From JADFOB01 sp964651325 (GTDB lineage: Bacteria > Planctomycetota > Phycisphaerae > UBA1845): DNA of 40,350 nt. Below the pieces are notes generated by a model, which saw only the letters and a program-made list of their open reading frames with translations, ran no database searches and was not told where the DNA came from. How positions within the stretch are numbered: the first letter of the stretch is position 1; every line of letters starts with the position of its first letter. The DNA is taken from assembly GCA_964651325.1 (NCBI GenBank), contig CAZYXP010000003.1:1-40350 (forward strand), in the 5' to 3' direction. The position numbers and the translations under genes are program-made. Positions 17,212-24,507 of this stretch are shown here, in pieces.

Positions 17212-18129
17212 ATGACAAAACGACCCCGAGGAAAACGGCCCACACCGATGGCAAGAAAAAAGAAAAAATCGAGCAAACGCTCAAATTGGATGTCGCGCCT
17301 CCCTTCAGTTCAAACCGAAACCCTCGTGCGCTGCGCCCGGTTCGGCATGTTTCTCCTTCTCCCCGCCGTCGTGGTATTTGCCGGGCTCTTGGGCATGGAC
17401 CGGCTAGAGACCCACGTCCTCGCCCGCCTTGCCGATCGAGCGACCTCGACCGTGGTGTTCACCGGACTTCCCGATTCCCTCGCCTCCCTGGCCCGGCCGG
17501 ACTTGGATGAGTCGGTCGCCGATCTACTCCGAGCCGATTGGACCGGAAATGCGATGTGCGAGAGAATCGCCGAGCGCGTAGGCGCGGTGGAATGGGTAGC
17601 GAGCGTCAAGCATGTACGACGACGCAGCGACGGAAGTTTTGAAGTCCAAGCTCGCTTCCGGGCTCCCTTCGCAATGGTTCAATCCGCGACCGGTTTCTGT
17701 CTCGTTGGTGCCGATGGCGTCCGTTTGCCCGGCGTCTATCGCTACGATCCAAACCGACCGCTGATTCAGGGCGTTTTGGAACCGCCGCCGGAACCGGGGC
17801 ACGCCTGGCCCGGTGAAGACATCAAGGCCGGGATCAGCGTGATTGTCCGGATCGCCAATGAGCCCTACCGCCATCAGATCACGGCCGTGCTCGTAGACAA
17901 CCATCGCGGTCGCGTCGATCTCCGACGCAGCCACATCGCGCTGGCCACCGATGTTGCCGGCGGGCGCATTCTCTGGGGCTCGGCCCCCGGAGAAGAAATC
18001 GAAGAGAACAGTGTGGCCCGAAAGCTCGCCATGCTCCGCACCAATTTCCGAGAAACGGGTAGGGCCGATGCTCGTCACACCGTAATTGACATCTCAACCT
18101 TCCCCGACCGGTTCGTGGTCCCCGATTAG
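17212..18129 (+). CDS. ftsQ: FtsQ/DivIB-like division protein
   Basis: The 305-residue protein has a very basic cytoplasmic tail (residues 1-26 with repeated Lys/Arg), one membrane segment (about 42-61, ARFGMFLLLPAVVVFAGLLG), and a periplasmic domain. In that domain VEWVASVKHVRRRSDGSFEVQARFRAPFAMVQ and LVGADGVRLPG resemble the FtsQ pattern of a POTRA-like strand followed by a 'lvD.dG' turn. FtsQ scaffolds FtsL and FtsB in the divisome. Its place right after ddl is that of ftsQ in most bacteria. Sequence likeness alone is modest, so position and topology carry weight. The ATG at 17212 has no clear ribosome site; an ATG at 17248 downstream of GAGGAAA would shorten the tail by 12 residues. No ftsA or ftsZ follows. 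Confidence 0.72.
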   Translation: MTKRPRGKRPTPMARKKKKSSKRSNWMSRLPSVQTETLVRCARFGMFLLLPAVVVFAGLLGMDRLETHVLARLADRATSTVVFTGLPDSLASLARPDLDESVADLLRADWTGNAMCERIAERVGAVEWVASVKHVRRRSDGSFEVQARFRAPFAMVQSATGFCLVGADGVRLPGVYRYDPNRPLIQGVLEPPPEPGHAWPGEDIKAGISVIVRIANEPYRHQITAVLVDNHRGRVDLRRSHIALATDVAGGRILWGSAPGEEIEENSVARKLAMLRTNFRETGRADARHTVIDISTFPDRFVVPD

Positions 18130-18180
18130 CTGAATCCGCCGGTAACGGAGCTATGTCCGTTCCAGGATCGAACACGTGGA

Positions 18181-18247
18181 TTATCGGACGAGGCGCCCGA
18201 TAACAAACAGAATATTCGCTCCCCACTGGCGAATAGCATGATAGAAT
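18181..18247 (+). promoter_or_regulatory. Two inverted repeats and a -10-like box before the membrane-protein gene
   Basis: TTATCGG-N9-CCGATAA (18181-18203) could form the end hairpin of the ftsQ-like transcript, though no T run follows. TATTCGC-N9-GCGAATA (18213-18235) has operator-like spacing. TAGAAT at 18242-18247 resembles a -10 box and would put transcription start almost on the ATG at 18257, but there is no good -35 box 17 bases upstream. Function is unproven. Confidence 0.4.
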
Positions 18248-18256
18248 CGTCCTACT

Positions 18257-19090
18257 ATGGAAACGGTGACAGCTATGCCAGATTTCTCAGCCAAACTAGA
18301 ACAGGTCCATCAATTCTTCGTCCAACACCTTCCTCCGGAGGCGCTGGCCAACATGGTGCCGGTGGCATTCCTGGTGCTCATTGCGGGCATCACGATCAGC
18401 GTGTTGGGCGCGAAGATGGCGCGCGGCGGGTTGCTTCTAGCGTTCGCCGTGCTCGGCGTTGTCGCCGGAAAGCACTTTGCCGCGATCTCAAACTACTCCA
18501 TGCCTTTGTGTGTTATCGCCGGTGGCATCATGGTTGCCGCGATCGGACATCTTACGTTCCGCCTTTGGGTCGGGGCCGCAGTCGGCGCTGTGCTGACCGC
18601 AATTGCGCTTGGCGGGTTCGGCTACGACAAGCTCATCCCTCAAATCAACGAGTACGAACAGACCAGGCTTGTAGCCGTGCAGGGGGGTGGAGACGGCTTT
18701 GTGATCCCCACCGCTCAACAGAAAGCATCCTACATCGCCCAAGAACCGGCCGAGCTCGCCCGTGAGTTTTGGACGTTCGTAACCGGCAAAGATCCGCAAA
18801 TCGAAAACCGTGCGCTAACGGTGGGCCTGGCGGCCATGATGATTGGACTGTTTCTCGGCGTGGTCGCCGTTCGGTGGGCGCTGGTGCTTGCCACATCGCT
18901 TGCCGGCACGATGTTGGTCGCCACGGGCGTCTGCGCCCTGCTGGCCGAATTCCTGCCAAGCTCTTATCGGGCCTTGGTCGGCAGCAGTCTGGCCAGCGGC
19001 ATTACGCTTGGAGGCTTCTTCCTTTCTTCCTTGTTGTTGCAGGGATTGCTTACGCGAAAACCATCGCCTGATTCGGCCTCGTCCGATTAG
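18257..19090 (+). CDS. Polytopic membrane protein of unknown function
   Basis: I do not recognise a family. The 277-residue protein has a short hydrophilic head (1-32), four closely spaced membrane segments (about 33-120), a hydrophilic loop of about 70 residues with many Gln/Glu (about 121-190), and three more membrane segments (about 190-265) before a Ser/Asp tail. Gly/Ala-rich helices such as GLLLAFAVLGVVAGK recall TMEM198/DUF4203-type proteins, and the next gene has a similar look. The ATG at 18257 or the ATG at 18275 could be used; neither has a good ribosome site. It occupies the place where ftsA would be expected after ftsQ, but nothing links it to division by sequence. Confidence 0.8.
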   Translation: METVTAMPDFSAKLEQVHQFFVQHLPPEALANMVPVAFLVLIAGITISVLGAKMARGGLLLAFAVLGVVAGKHFAAISNYSMPLCVIAGGIMVAAIGHLTFRLWVGAAVGAVLTAIALGGFGYDKLIPQINEYEQTRLVAVQGGGDGFVIPTAQQKASYIAQEPAELAREFWTFVTGKDPQIENRALTVGLAAMMIGLFLGVVAVRWALVLATSLAGTMLVATGVCALLAEFLPSSYRALVGSSLASGITLGGFFLSSLLLQGLLTRKPSPDSASSD

Positions 19091-19315
19091 TGCGGCTGAT
19101 CATCTTCCCCCGCGCCCGTATTGTAAAATACGCTAGTGGTGAGCGCCGCGAATCGGCGACAGCCTGAGATTCAGGATCGGACTCAGGCTCCGCTTGGCTC
19201 ATGATGCTCAAAATGGCTCGGCGCGATCTCTCGAATCGCCCAGAGCGTCACGTTGTGAACCGGCGCCGTGACCGCACGGACTGCGTTGGCGGGGCTCCAA
19301 AACACCGGGCGAAGC

Positions 19316-19918
19316 ATGATAACCTCATTACCGGATTGGGCTGCGTTTCTTCGATCGACCGACACGATAATAGGCTTGCCGCTGATCCTCAGCGGTTTGG
19401 GCATGATGTTTTTTGGTTGGCGACTCTGGAAGGGTTGCGTGGTCATTTCATTCGGTCTGATCGGCTTCGGGCTAGGCGTTCATTTCTTTGACAGCCATCC
19501 GCAGCAATTGTGGTTTTCCCTGGCCATTGCCGCCGCTCTGGCCGCCCTTAGTTATTGGCCTGTCAATTACTCACTGGCCCTGCTTGGTGGACTGGTGGGG
19601 GCGGCGACCCTCATGGAGATCCTTACATCCGCGGGGTTCATGGGTTCGGTTCTCTGGATTCTGGTGGGATTGGCGCTGTTCTCGGCAGCGGCCCTTGCGT
19701 TTATCAATCGTCAGCTTGTCGTGATCGCGCTCACCGCCTTTGAGGGGTCCGTGTTGTTGGTTTCGGGCATCGCTGCTGTGGTGATGACGATGCCCGCGCT
19801 GGATGCAGTATTCTCCGAACACAGCGGATTCGCCGTCGCCTTTGGGCTGCTCGTTCCCACGGTGATGAGCTGCTTCTATCAAGTGGCGGAAGTTCATAGA
19901 CTCAACAGGCGACTGTAA
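19316..19918 (+). CDS. Polytopic membrane protein, DUF4203/TMEM198-like
   Basis: The protein is 200 residues from the ATG at 19316; a GTG at 19268 would add 16 residues without hydrophobic or conserved character. It has six or seven consecutive membrane segments starting near residue 18 (GLPLILSGLGMMFFGWRLW) and Gly-rich turns (LIGFGLGVHFF, LLGGLVGAATLMEIL), as in TMEM198/DUF4203 proteins, whose role is unknown. It follows another multi-helix protein of like design after 225 bases, suggesting an old duplication or shared function. A basic tail (EVHRLNRRL) faces the cytoplasm by the positive-inside rule. Confidence 0.72.
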   Translation: MITSLPDWAAFLRSTDTIIGLPLILSGLGMMFFGWRLWKGCVVISFGLIGFGLGVHFFDSHPQQLWFSLAIAAALAALSYWPVNYSLALLGGLVGAATLMEILTSAGFMGSVLWILVGLALFSAAALAFINRQLVVIALTAFEGSVLLVSGIAAVVMTMPALDAVFSEHSGFAVAFGLLVPTVMSCFYQVAEVHRLNRRL

Positions 19919-19945
19919 GACTGACCTCGATTACGCCTCGCCATT

Positions 19946-20052
19946 TCAGAGCGCCGGGCGCGAGCCCGGTGACCTATTCTCAGCACGCCCGGGCGCAAGC
20001 CCCGTGCCCGCCGGCCGCACAGGGGTCCTCAGGCTCGCGCCAGCGGCTCTGA
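19946..20052. repeat. Composite palindromic repeat bounded by TCAGAGC and GCTCTGA
   Basis: The 107-base unit contains CCGGGC-GCGA-GCCCGG (19954-19969) and further GC hairpins, and is bounded by the same 7-base inverted ends as 6474-6544. Its last 15 bases (20038-20052) are the exact reverse complement of 27703-27717. This marks a dispersed family of hairpin repeats. Confidence 0.8.
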
Positions 20053-20178
20053 GTTGATGTACCCATCCTTTCGAAGCGGTCACGAATCTACGGCGAATGA
20101 ATCGCCGCGCCTGTGCTACCCAAGAACCAAATCGCGTATAGACTGAACGCCTCGGTTGGGCAACGTGCGAGGTTTCAG

Positions 20179-20979
20179 ATGAACCATGGACGGGTGGGTA
20201 TCGATTTACAGGACCTTGGTTTACCACCCAAGGAGGGCCTGCGCCGAGCGTCCGCGATGGGATTTCGCGCCGCACAATTCCCGGCGGTCGCCGGTGAACT
20301 TTCAGCCCGAAGCCTCTCGTCGAGCGGCCGGCGGCACCTGAAACGATTCGCGTCGGGGCTCGGATTGGAGATAGTCGCCCTGGTCGCCGATTTCCCCGCC
20401 ATACGCCTTACCGAACCCACGTCGATCGATCAGCGCGTCAAGGAGACCATCGAAGTGATCGAAATGGCGGCGGAGCTGGCCGTGCCGACCGTGGTGACGT
20501 CCCTGGGCGCCGTAACGGACGCCGATTCCATGGCGGTCTCACCCGTGGCCGGCGAAGCGCTGGGCCAAATGGCGGAAGTGGCGGACGCGAGAGGCCGGAC
20601 CCTCGCCCTCAAACCTTCGCATGATGCGGGCACGCGGCTGGTCAACGTGCTAGACTCGGTGGGGTGCTCCGCGGTAGGCGTCTGCCTGGACCCAGCGGAG
20701 ATGGTCATGTGCGGAGCGAATCCGCTGAACCAATTCGATCAGTGGGCCACGCGCGTTGCCTTGGTTCATGCGCGCGATGCAACGGCGGGCGATCAGTGGC
20801 GGGTGGGGCGCGAAACGTCGCTCGGCGAAGGCGAAGTGGATATTCGAGGCGTGCTCATCGCACTGGCGGACAGTGAATACCACGGCGACTACATCGTTCG
20901 AAGGATGGACGCACCGTCGCCGGTTAGGGACTTGAAAGGCTCGCTCGACTCGTTCCAATCGATTCGCTCGAGCCTGTAG
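20179..20979 (+). CDS. Xylose-isomerase-like TIM barrel protein (sugar phosphate isomerase/epimerase family)
   Basis: The 266-residue protein has the alternating strand-helix pattern of an AP-endonuclease-2-type TIM barrel: VGIDLQDLGLPPKEGLRRASAMGFRAAQF at the N-terminus, EIVALVADFPAIRL, VPTVVTSLGAV, TLALKPSHDAG, VGVCLDPAEM, RVALVHARDA and a final ETSLGEGEVDIRGVLIAL with the Gly-Glu-Gly-x-x-D pattern of this superfamily. Metal-binding Glu/His/Asp positions are in the expected strands though some look altered (Lys-Pro-Ser-His in place of an EnH type motif). Substrate is unknown. The ATG at 20179 is favoured by GAGG seven bases upstream; the frame extends to 20113. It ends 11 bases from the convergent kinase-like gene. 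Confidence 0.82.
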   Translation: MNHGRVGIDLQDLGLPPKEGLRRASAMGFRAAQFPAVAGELSARSLSSSGRRHLKRFASGLGLEIVALVADFPAIRLTEPTSIDQRVKETIEVIEMAAELAVPTVVTSLGAVTDADSMAVSPVAGEALGQMAEVADARGRTLALKPSHDAGTRLVNVLDSVGCSAVGVCLDPAEMVMCGANPLNQFDQWATRVALVHARDATAGDQWRVGRETSLGEGEVDIRGVLIALADSEYHGDYIVRRMDAPSPVRDLKGSLDSFQSIRSSL

Positions 20980-20990
20980 TCGCAGCCACG

Positions 20991-22247
20991 CTAGGCTTCA
21001 GCGGATTCCGACGCAGGTTCCGCGTCCGCATGTGACGCTTCGCTAACCGGGTTGCCGAACTCGAACATTCGAACATCGCCCAACCTCCCTACGTCAAAGG
21101 AAAGGCGAAAACGAGTCCCCAATCCGGGGCCCGTATCGACCAGTTCCAGATCCCCGCCGAGCTGTTGCGCATAGTGCTTGCTGATCGTCAACCCAAGCCC
21201 CGGCCCCTGCAAATGGTATTCGTGCTCACAGCCGATCGCGGCAAACGGACGGAACAGCCGCGCCTTCTGTTCGTGGGTCATCCCGATGCCCGTATCGACG
21301 ATGTCGATTTGCAGTTGCGGTTGCTCCTGATCGCCGCGAATCAAGCGCACGAGCAGGCGAATGCCTCCGCTGTCGGTGTGCTTGACGGCATTGCCCACCA
21401 CGTTAAGCAAAATCCGCTGAACGCGCGTCGCGTCCGTCTCGATGGTTTCTGGTAGCTGGCCGACGTATTCCATCACCAGGGCCACATCCTTGGCATCCGA
21501 CCATACTTCCATCGAACCGCGAACTTCACCGAGAAGTTCGGCCAGATAACATCGAGACAAAGACGGTGTCCCCACGCCCGATTCCACCTCGGAAAGCTCG
21601 ATGACTTCATTGACCAACGCCAGCAGTTGCTCGCCCTTCTGGCGTATCGTGTAGATCGTCTCCACCCGCTCCGGTGGGGCTCGATGCAAATCGCCCTCAT
21701 GGATCAGGCTGTGCGCCAACCCAAGAATCGCCGTCAAGGGCGTCCGCAACTCGCGCGCGATCCGGACCAGAAACGCGCTCTTGGCCAGGTCTCGCTGGGT
21801 CGCTTCGTCCTGCGTCCGAGTCAGTTCCACGCGCAGCGCCTCGAACTGCTCGATCTGACCGTGAAGCTCGGCCACCGCCGACTCACTGTCTGCCAGCGAT
21901 GTGGAAATAGCGTTTTCGGCCACCTGCAGGCTGCTGAACTGATCCGAAAGCTGACCCACCTGACGCCTGAGCTCCACGACCGTGGCCTCTTCCCGCCGCA
22001 TGGCCGTGTCCAGCCGCCGTTTCCAGCGCGACAGCAACCGCAGCGTGACGATCCACAAGCATGCTCCAACGACAAGCACGGGCGCAGTCAACTTGGCGAG
22101 CCAAAGTGAACCACTATGAACCCCGGCCGTCGGAACGTACGACAGCATAGCCACGGCGCAAACAGAGAGTCCTGCACATCCGAAGAGGAGTCGCCGAGGC
22201 CAAGGTCCCAATAGCATTCTTTCAGCGGTGGGCGTAATGACTGTCAT
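20991..22247 (-). CDS. Histidine-kinase-like membrane protein lacking the phosphoacceptor His
   Basis: The 418-residue protein (from the ATG at 22247) has two membrane segments near the N-terminus (about 18-37 and 50-71) with almost no periplasmic loop, a coiled coil (about 78-145), a HisKA-like dimerisation helix and an HATPase domain with the N box NVVGNAVKHTDSGG, G1 DTGIGM and G2 GPGLGLTIS. The H box, normally SHELRTP, reads AREL-RTP: the phosphorylated His is Arg at residue 165 (codon at 21753-21755, CGC in sense). ATP binding looks intact, so it may regulate a partner kinase, or be inactive. No response regulator is adjacent. The start is uncertain: the frame is open to 22367 and an ATG at 22217 is another option. 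Confidence 0.85.
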   Translation of the reverse strand: MTVITPTAERMLLGPWPRRLLFGCAGLSVCAVAMLSYVPTAGVHSGSLWLAKLTAPVLVVGACLWIVTLRLLSRWKRRLDTAMRREEATVVELRRQVGQLSDQFSSLQVAENAISTSLADSESAVAELHGQIEQFEALRVELTRTQDEATQRDLAKSAFLVRIARELRTPLTAILGLAHSLIHEGDLHRAPPERVETIYTIRQKGEQLLALVNEVIELSEVESGVGTPSLSRCYLAELLGEVRGSMEVWSDAKDVALVMEYVGQLPETIETDATRVQRILLNVVGNAVKHTDSGGIRLLVRLIRGDQEQPQLQIDIVDTGIGMTHEQKARLFRPFAAIGCEHEYHLQGPGLGLTISKHYAQQLGGDLELVDTGPGLGTRFRLSFDVGRLGDVRMFEFGNPVSEASHADAEPASESAEA

Positions 22248-22821
22248 CTCCCAAGAAGACCCGATCTCCAGTACAGTGCTACTTCTCTTGCGGCGGCATA
22301 GAATTCCTTCGACTCTTTCAGCACGCAAGCCACCGGACTCGGCCAGCGCGACGGCGCCAAACCGCACACTTGACCGTGGCGAGACACCATCCTACTGACC
22401 GACCTTTGGTAATTGATCGTTCTCTAGTGGGACAAACATGAGCAAGGTGTAGCAGCGAAACGCCGACTGACGTCCTATTACGACACGTCCAAGCGCGGAG
22501 CTCAATGAACCAGCAACTACGGCGAGTCTTATCGGCCTCGCCTACGAAAGACCTCGCATTCAGCAACCCAAATCGTCAAACAATCCACCGCCTCGAGCGT
22601 CCACCGGATTGGCAGCCGAAATACTCAGAGCCACTGACATGCCTTGCCGACCGTCCTGCGCTTTGCATGCGCGGAACCAGTCTTGCAAGAATCTTCCACT
22701 AGCGCACCGGTCGGACATCAAGGAGAAAATGGAAGAATCAATGAGAAAAAAATCGACGTAACTAAACCCGTTACCGACGGTAGGTTAGAGCTGTTTCAAA
22801 GCGATGCTCGCGTTTTTGCCT
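22248..22821. other. Intergenic region without a recognised gene
   Basis: The gap contains no open frame with both a start context and protein-like composition. A ten-codon frame at 22729-22761 follows AAGGAG but with only a three-base spacing. A bulged hairpin (AACC..TACC-gac-GGTAGGTT) lies near 22766-22787. The left 120 bases could belong to the kinase-like gene if its longest frame is used. Confidence 0.4.
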
Positions 22822-22850
22822 TTGGATGAGGGCCGTCGATAGGATATACT
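22822..22850 (+). promoter_or_regulatory. Sigma-70-type promoter for the orphan RNA
   Basis: TTGGAT (22822-22827), exactly 17 bases, then TATACT (22845-22850). The -10 box matches five of six consensus bases and the -35 box four of six. Predicted start is about 22857. No protein frame begins near it. Confidence 0.65.
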
Positions 22851-22856
22851 ATAGAA

Positions 22857-23110
22857 GTCGTAAGCGACCGGACTTTCATGTTCGGCAGAATGCGAAACGT
22901 TGGCTGGAACCTATAGAGGAACCTTGGAAAGCTCGAAAGGTGAGACCAAACGACGTACCGGCCCCTTTGAGGTTGGCGGTCTGGGTTTCCGCGGGCTTAC
23001 CCCCTTCGTTGGAAGGGTTCCGTCCGTAAGCGTTCACCGGCATTGCGGCGGTCGGGTCGTTTAGACATGGCGAAGGGCTTGTGCTTTATGCGCAAGCCCT
23101 TGTCTTTTTT
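22857..23110 (+). ncRNA. Candidate structured non-coding RNA of about 254 nt, class unknown
   Basis: The stretch begins just after a good promoter and ends in a very strong intrinsic terminator, with no convincing protein between. It can form a series of local hairpins: GTCG-taag-CGAC at 22857-22868, ACCTT around GGAAAGCTCGA to AAGGT near 22921-22941, AGACC near 22943 with GGTCT near 22977, GGGT with ACCC near 22983-23002, and CCCTTC-gttg-GAAGGG near 23003-23018. I looked for hallmarks of RNase P RNA, tmRNA, SRP RNA and common riboswitches and found none; 6S RNA has too little sequence signature to exclude. It may be a trans-acting RNA or a long leader that ends before the GlmU-like gene. Confidence 0.6.
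23073..23110 (+). terminator. Strong intrinsic terminator of the orphan RNA
   Basis: AAGGGCTTGTGC-tttat-GCGCAAGCCCTT forms a 12-pair stem with one G-T pair and a five-base loop (23073-23101), followed by GTCTTTTTT. This is the clearest terminator in the window. Confidence 0.9.
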
Positions 23111-23113
23111 ACT

Positions 23114-23154
23114 GTAGCACACAGCTTTACTGTAGCACAGCGGCCCCCCGCTGT
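23114..23154. repeat. GTAGCAC repeat, including an exact distant copy
   Basis: A partial unit (ACTGTAGCACACAGC from 23111) is followed by the full unit GTAGCACAGCGG-C6-GCTGT at 23132-23154, identical over 23 bases to 3133-3155 about 20 kb away. It can fold as a GC hairpin (ACAGCGG with CCGCTGT). Confidence 0.85.
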
Positions 23155-23263
23155 TCGCTTGGCCTTCCCCTGTTGCCAGGCCACGGCGGTGCAAGGCCAA
23201 AGCCCACCCCGCCACGTGAAAATGAAACAGCCGAGGGCGGCAGAACTACACGACCTCCCCGAC

Positions 23264-23292
23264 TTGCGCGCACCGGTCATCGGCGATATAAT
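23264..23292 (+). promoter_or_regulatory. Promoter placed for a leaderless transcript
   Basis: TTGCGC (23264-23269), 17 bases, TATAAT (23287-23292, perfect -10). The expected start, about seven bases on, falls on the ATG at 23299, so the mRNA would carry no leader and no ribosome binding site. None is visible upstream of that ATG either. Confidence 0.65.
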
Positions 23293-23298
23293 CCCCGC

Positions 23299-24507
23299 AT
23301 GGATAGCGTCCTGCTTTTTGAAGACCACGGCACGTTAAACCTCGCGCCGCTGACGTGCTGGCGCACCGTGTCCGAATTGCGATTCGGCCGAAAGCTCCTC
23401 ATGGAACGCTCGGCCCAATGCACTGGCCGTCGCGTGGCCGGAATCTGGACTCGGGTCGCGATGGCCTCCGTAACTTCCGAACGACTTGGTACGCCGATCA
23501 ATCAACCCGCCAAACCGGGAACCGTACTTGTCAACGGACGTTGGCTGTGCCCCAACAAGACCACCTTTCCAGACCCGCCATCGGTCGGAATCATCGGGGG
23601 TGATGTCGCCTTTATCGTTTGCGATACGGCCTTGGCACAAGCACTAAACGCGGGCATCATGCTCGACAATGCATCATTGGAAAAAGCGCTCGCCGGCCAA
23701 CCCGCCCAAGAGGCGGCCGGAACCATGATCCACTATCCGTGGGATCTGATTCTGAATCTCTCCGATCAACTCAACTGTCAATGGGATGCCAACGACGCAG
23801 CTATCGAAGCACCGCTTCCCTCCGCCGCCGGCAACGCGGATCGGTTGCACGTGGGGCTACGCACCCGCATCCACCCGACGGCCGTCCTTGACCCGGAAGA
23901 AGGTCCGATCTTCATCAGCCATGATGTCACGATCGGCCCGCACGGCGTTATTGAAGGCCCCGCCTACATCGGCCCGGGATCGACGATCCATCCGCATGCC
24001 TGGCTGCATGGCGGTTGTGCGATCGGCCCGGCATGCAAGATCGGCGGCGAGGTCGATGCCAGTACGTTCCATGGATACAGCAACAAGCCACATCATGGGT
24101 TTCTCGGGCACAGCTACGTGGGCAGTTGGGCGAATCTGGGAGCCGGTTCGACCAACTCCGATCTGAAGAACACCTACGGCTCGATCCGTGTGCGCCTAGG
24201 GGAACGCGATATCGATACGGGGGCTCAATTCCTGGGATCCATCATCGGCGATCACGCCAAGATCGGCATCAACGCAACATTGCCCACCGGCGCCGTGATT
24301 GGATTTGCGGGAAACGTGGTATCAACCGGCATAGCCCCCAAGGCCTTGCCGACGTTCGGCTGGTTCGACGAACGAGGCGTGCAAGCGGGCGATGCCAACA
24401 AACTGCTTGACGTCGCTCGAAAGGTCATGGCCCGGCGCGATGTGGCGATCACCCCGGCCGAATCCGATCTCTTCCTTGCAATCTCGACCCAATCTCCCGA
24501 GCCATAG
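23299..24507 (+). CDS. GlmU-like protein (alternative bacterial nucleotidyltransferase/left-handed beta-helix acyltransferase)
   Basis: The 402-residue protein begins LLFEDHGTLNLAPLTCWRTVSELRFGRKLL, the N-terminal pattern of the alternative GlmU-like family found in Bacteroidota and Planctomycetota, where it stands in for the pyrophosphorylase domain of classic GlmU. From about residue 185 it turns into hexapeptide repeats of a left-handed beta helix (IFISHDVTIGPHGVIEGPAYIGPGSTI, LGHSYVGSWANLGAGSTNSDLKN), the acetyl-CoA-using half. The likely task is making UDP-GlcNAc, the precursor for the wall genes upstream, or another acylated nucleotide sugar; the exact substrate is inference. The ATG at 23299 fits both the family start and the promoter. 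The frame continues upstream to 23173 through repeat sequence, which I discard. Confidence 0.85.
   Translation: MDSVLLFEDHGTLNLAPLTCWRTVSELRFGRKLLMERSAQCTGRRVAGIWTRVAMASVTSERLGTPINQPAKPGTVLVNGRWLCPNKTTFPDPPSVGIIGGDVAFIVCDTALAQALNAGIMLDNASLEKALAGQPAQEAAGTMIHYPWDLILNLSDQLNCQWDANDAAIEAPLPSAAGNADRLHVGLRTRIHPTAVLDPEEGPIFISHDVTIGPHGVIEGPAYIGPGSTIHPHAWLHGGCAIGPACKIGGEVDASTFHGYSNKPHHGFLGHSYVGSWANLGAGSTNSDLKNTYGSIRVRLGERDIDTGAQFLGSIIGDHAKIGINATLPTGAVIGFAGNVVSTGIAPKALPTFGWFDERGVQAGDANKLLDVARKVMARRDVAITPAESDLFLAISTQSPEP

Noticed and set aside
22729..22761. Ten-codon frame after AAGGAG as a leader peptide
   Set aside because: The spacing to the ATG is only three bases, and the promoter of the following RNA lies downstream of it.
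22857..23110. Identification of the RNA candidate as RNase P RNA, tmRNA or SRP RNA
   Set aside because: None of the conserved core sequences (such as GAGGAAAGTCC of RNase P or the GGAAG SRP loop) was found, and the length fits poorly.
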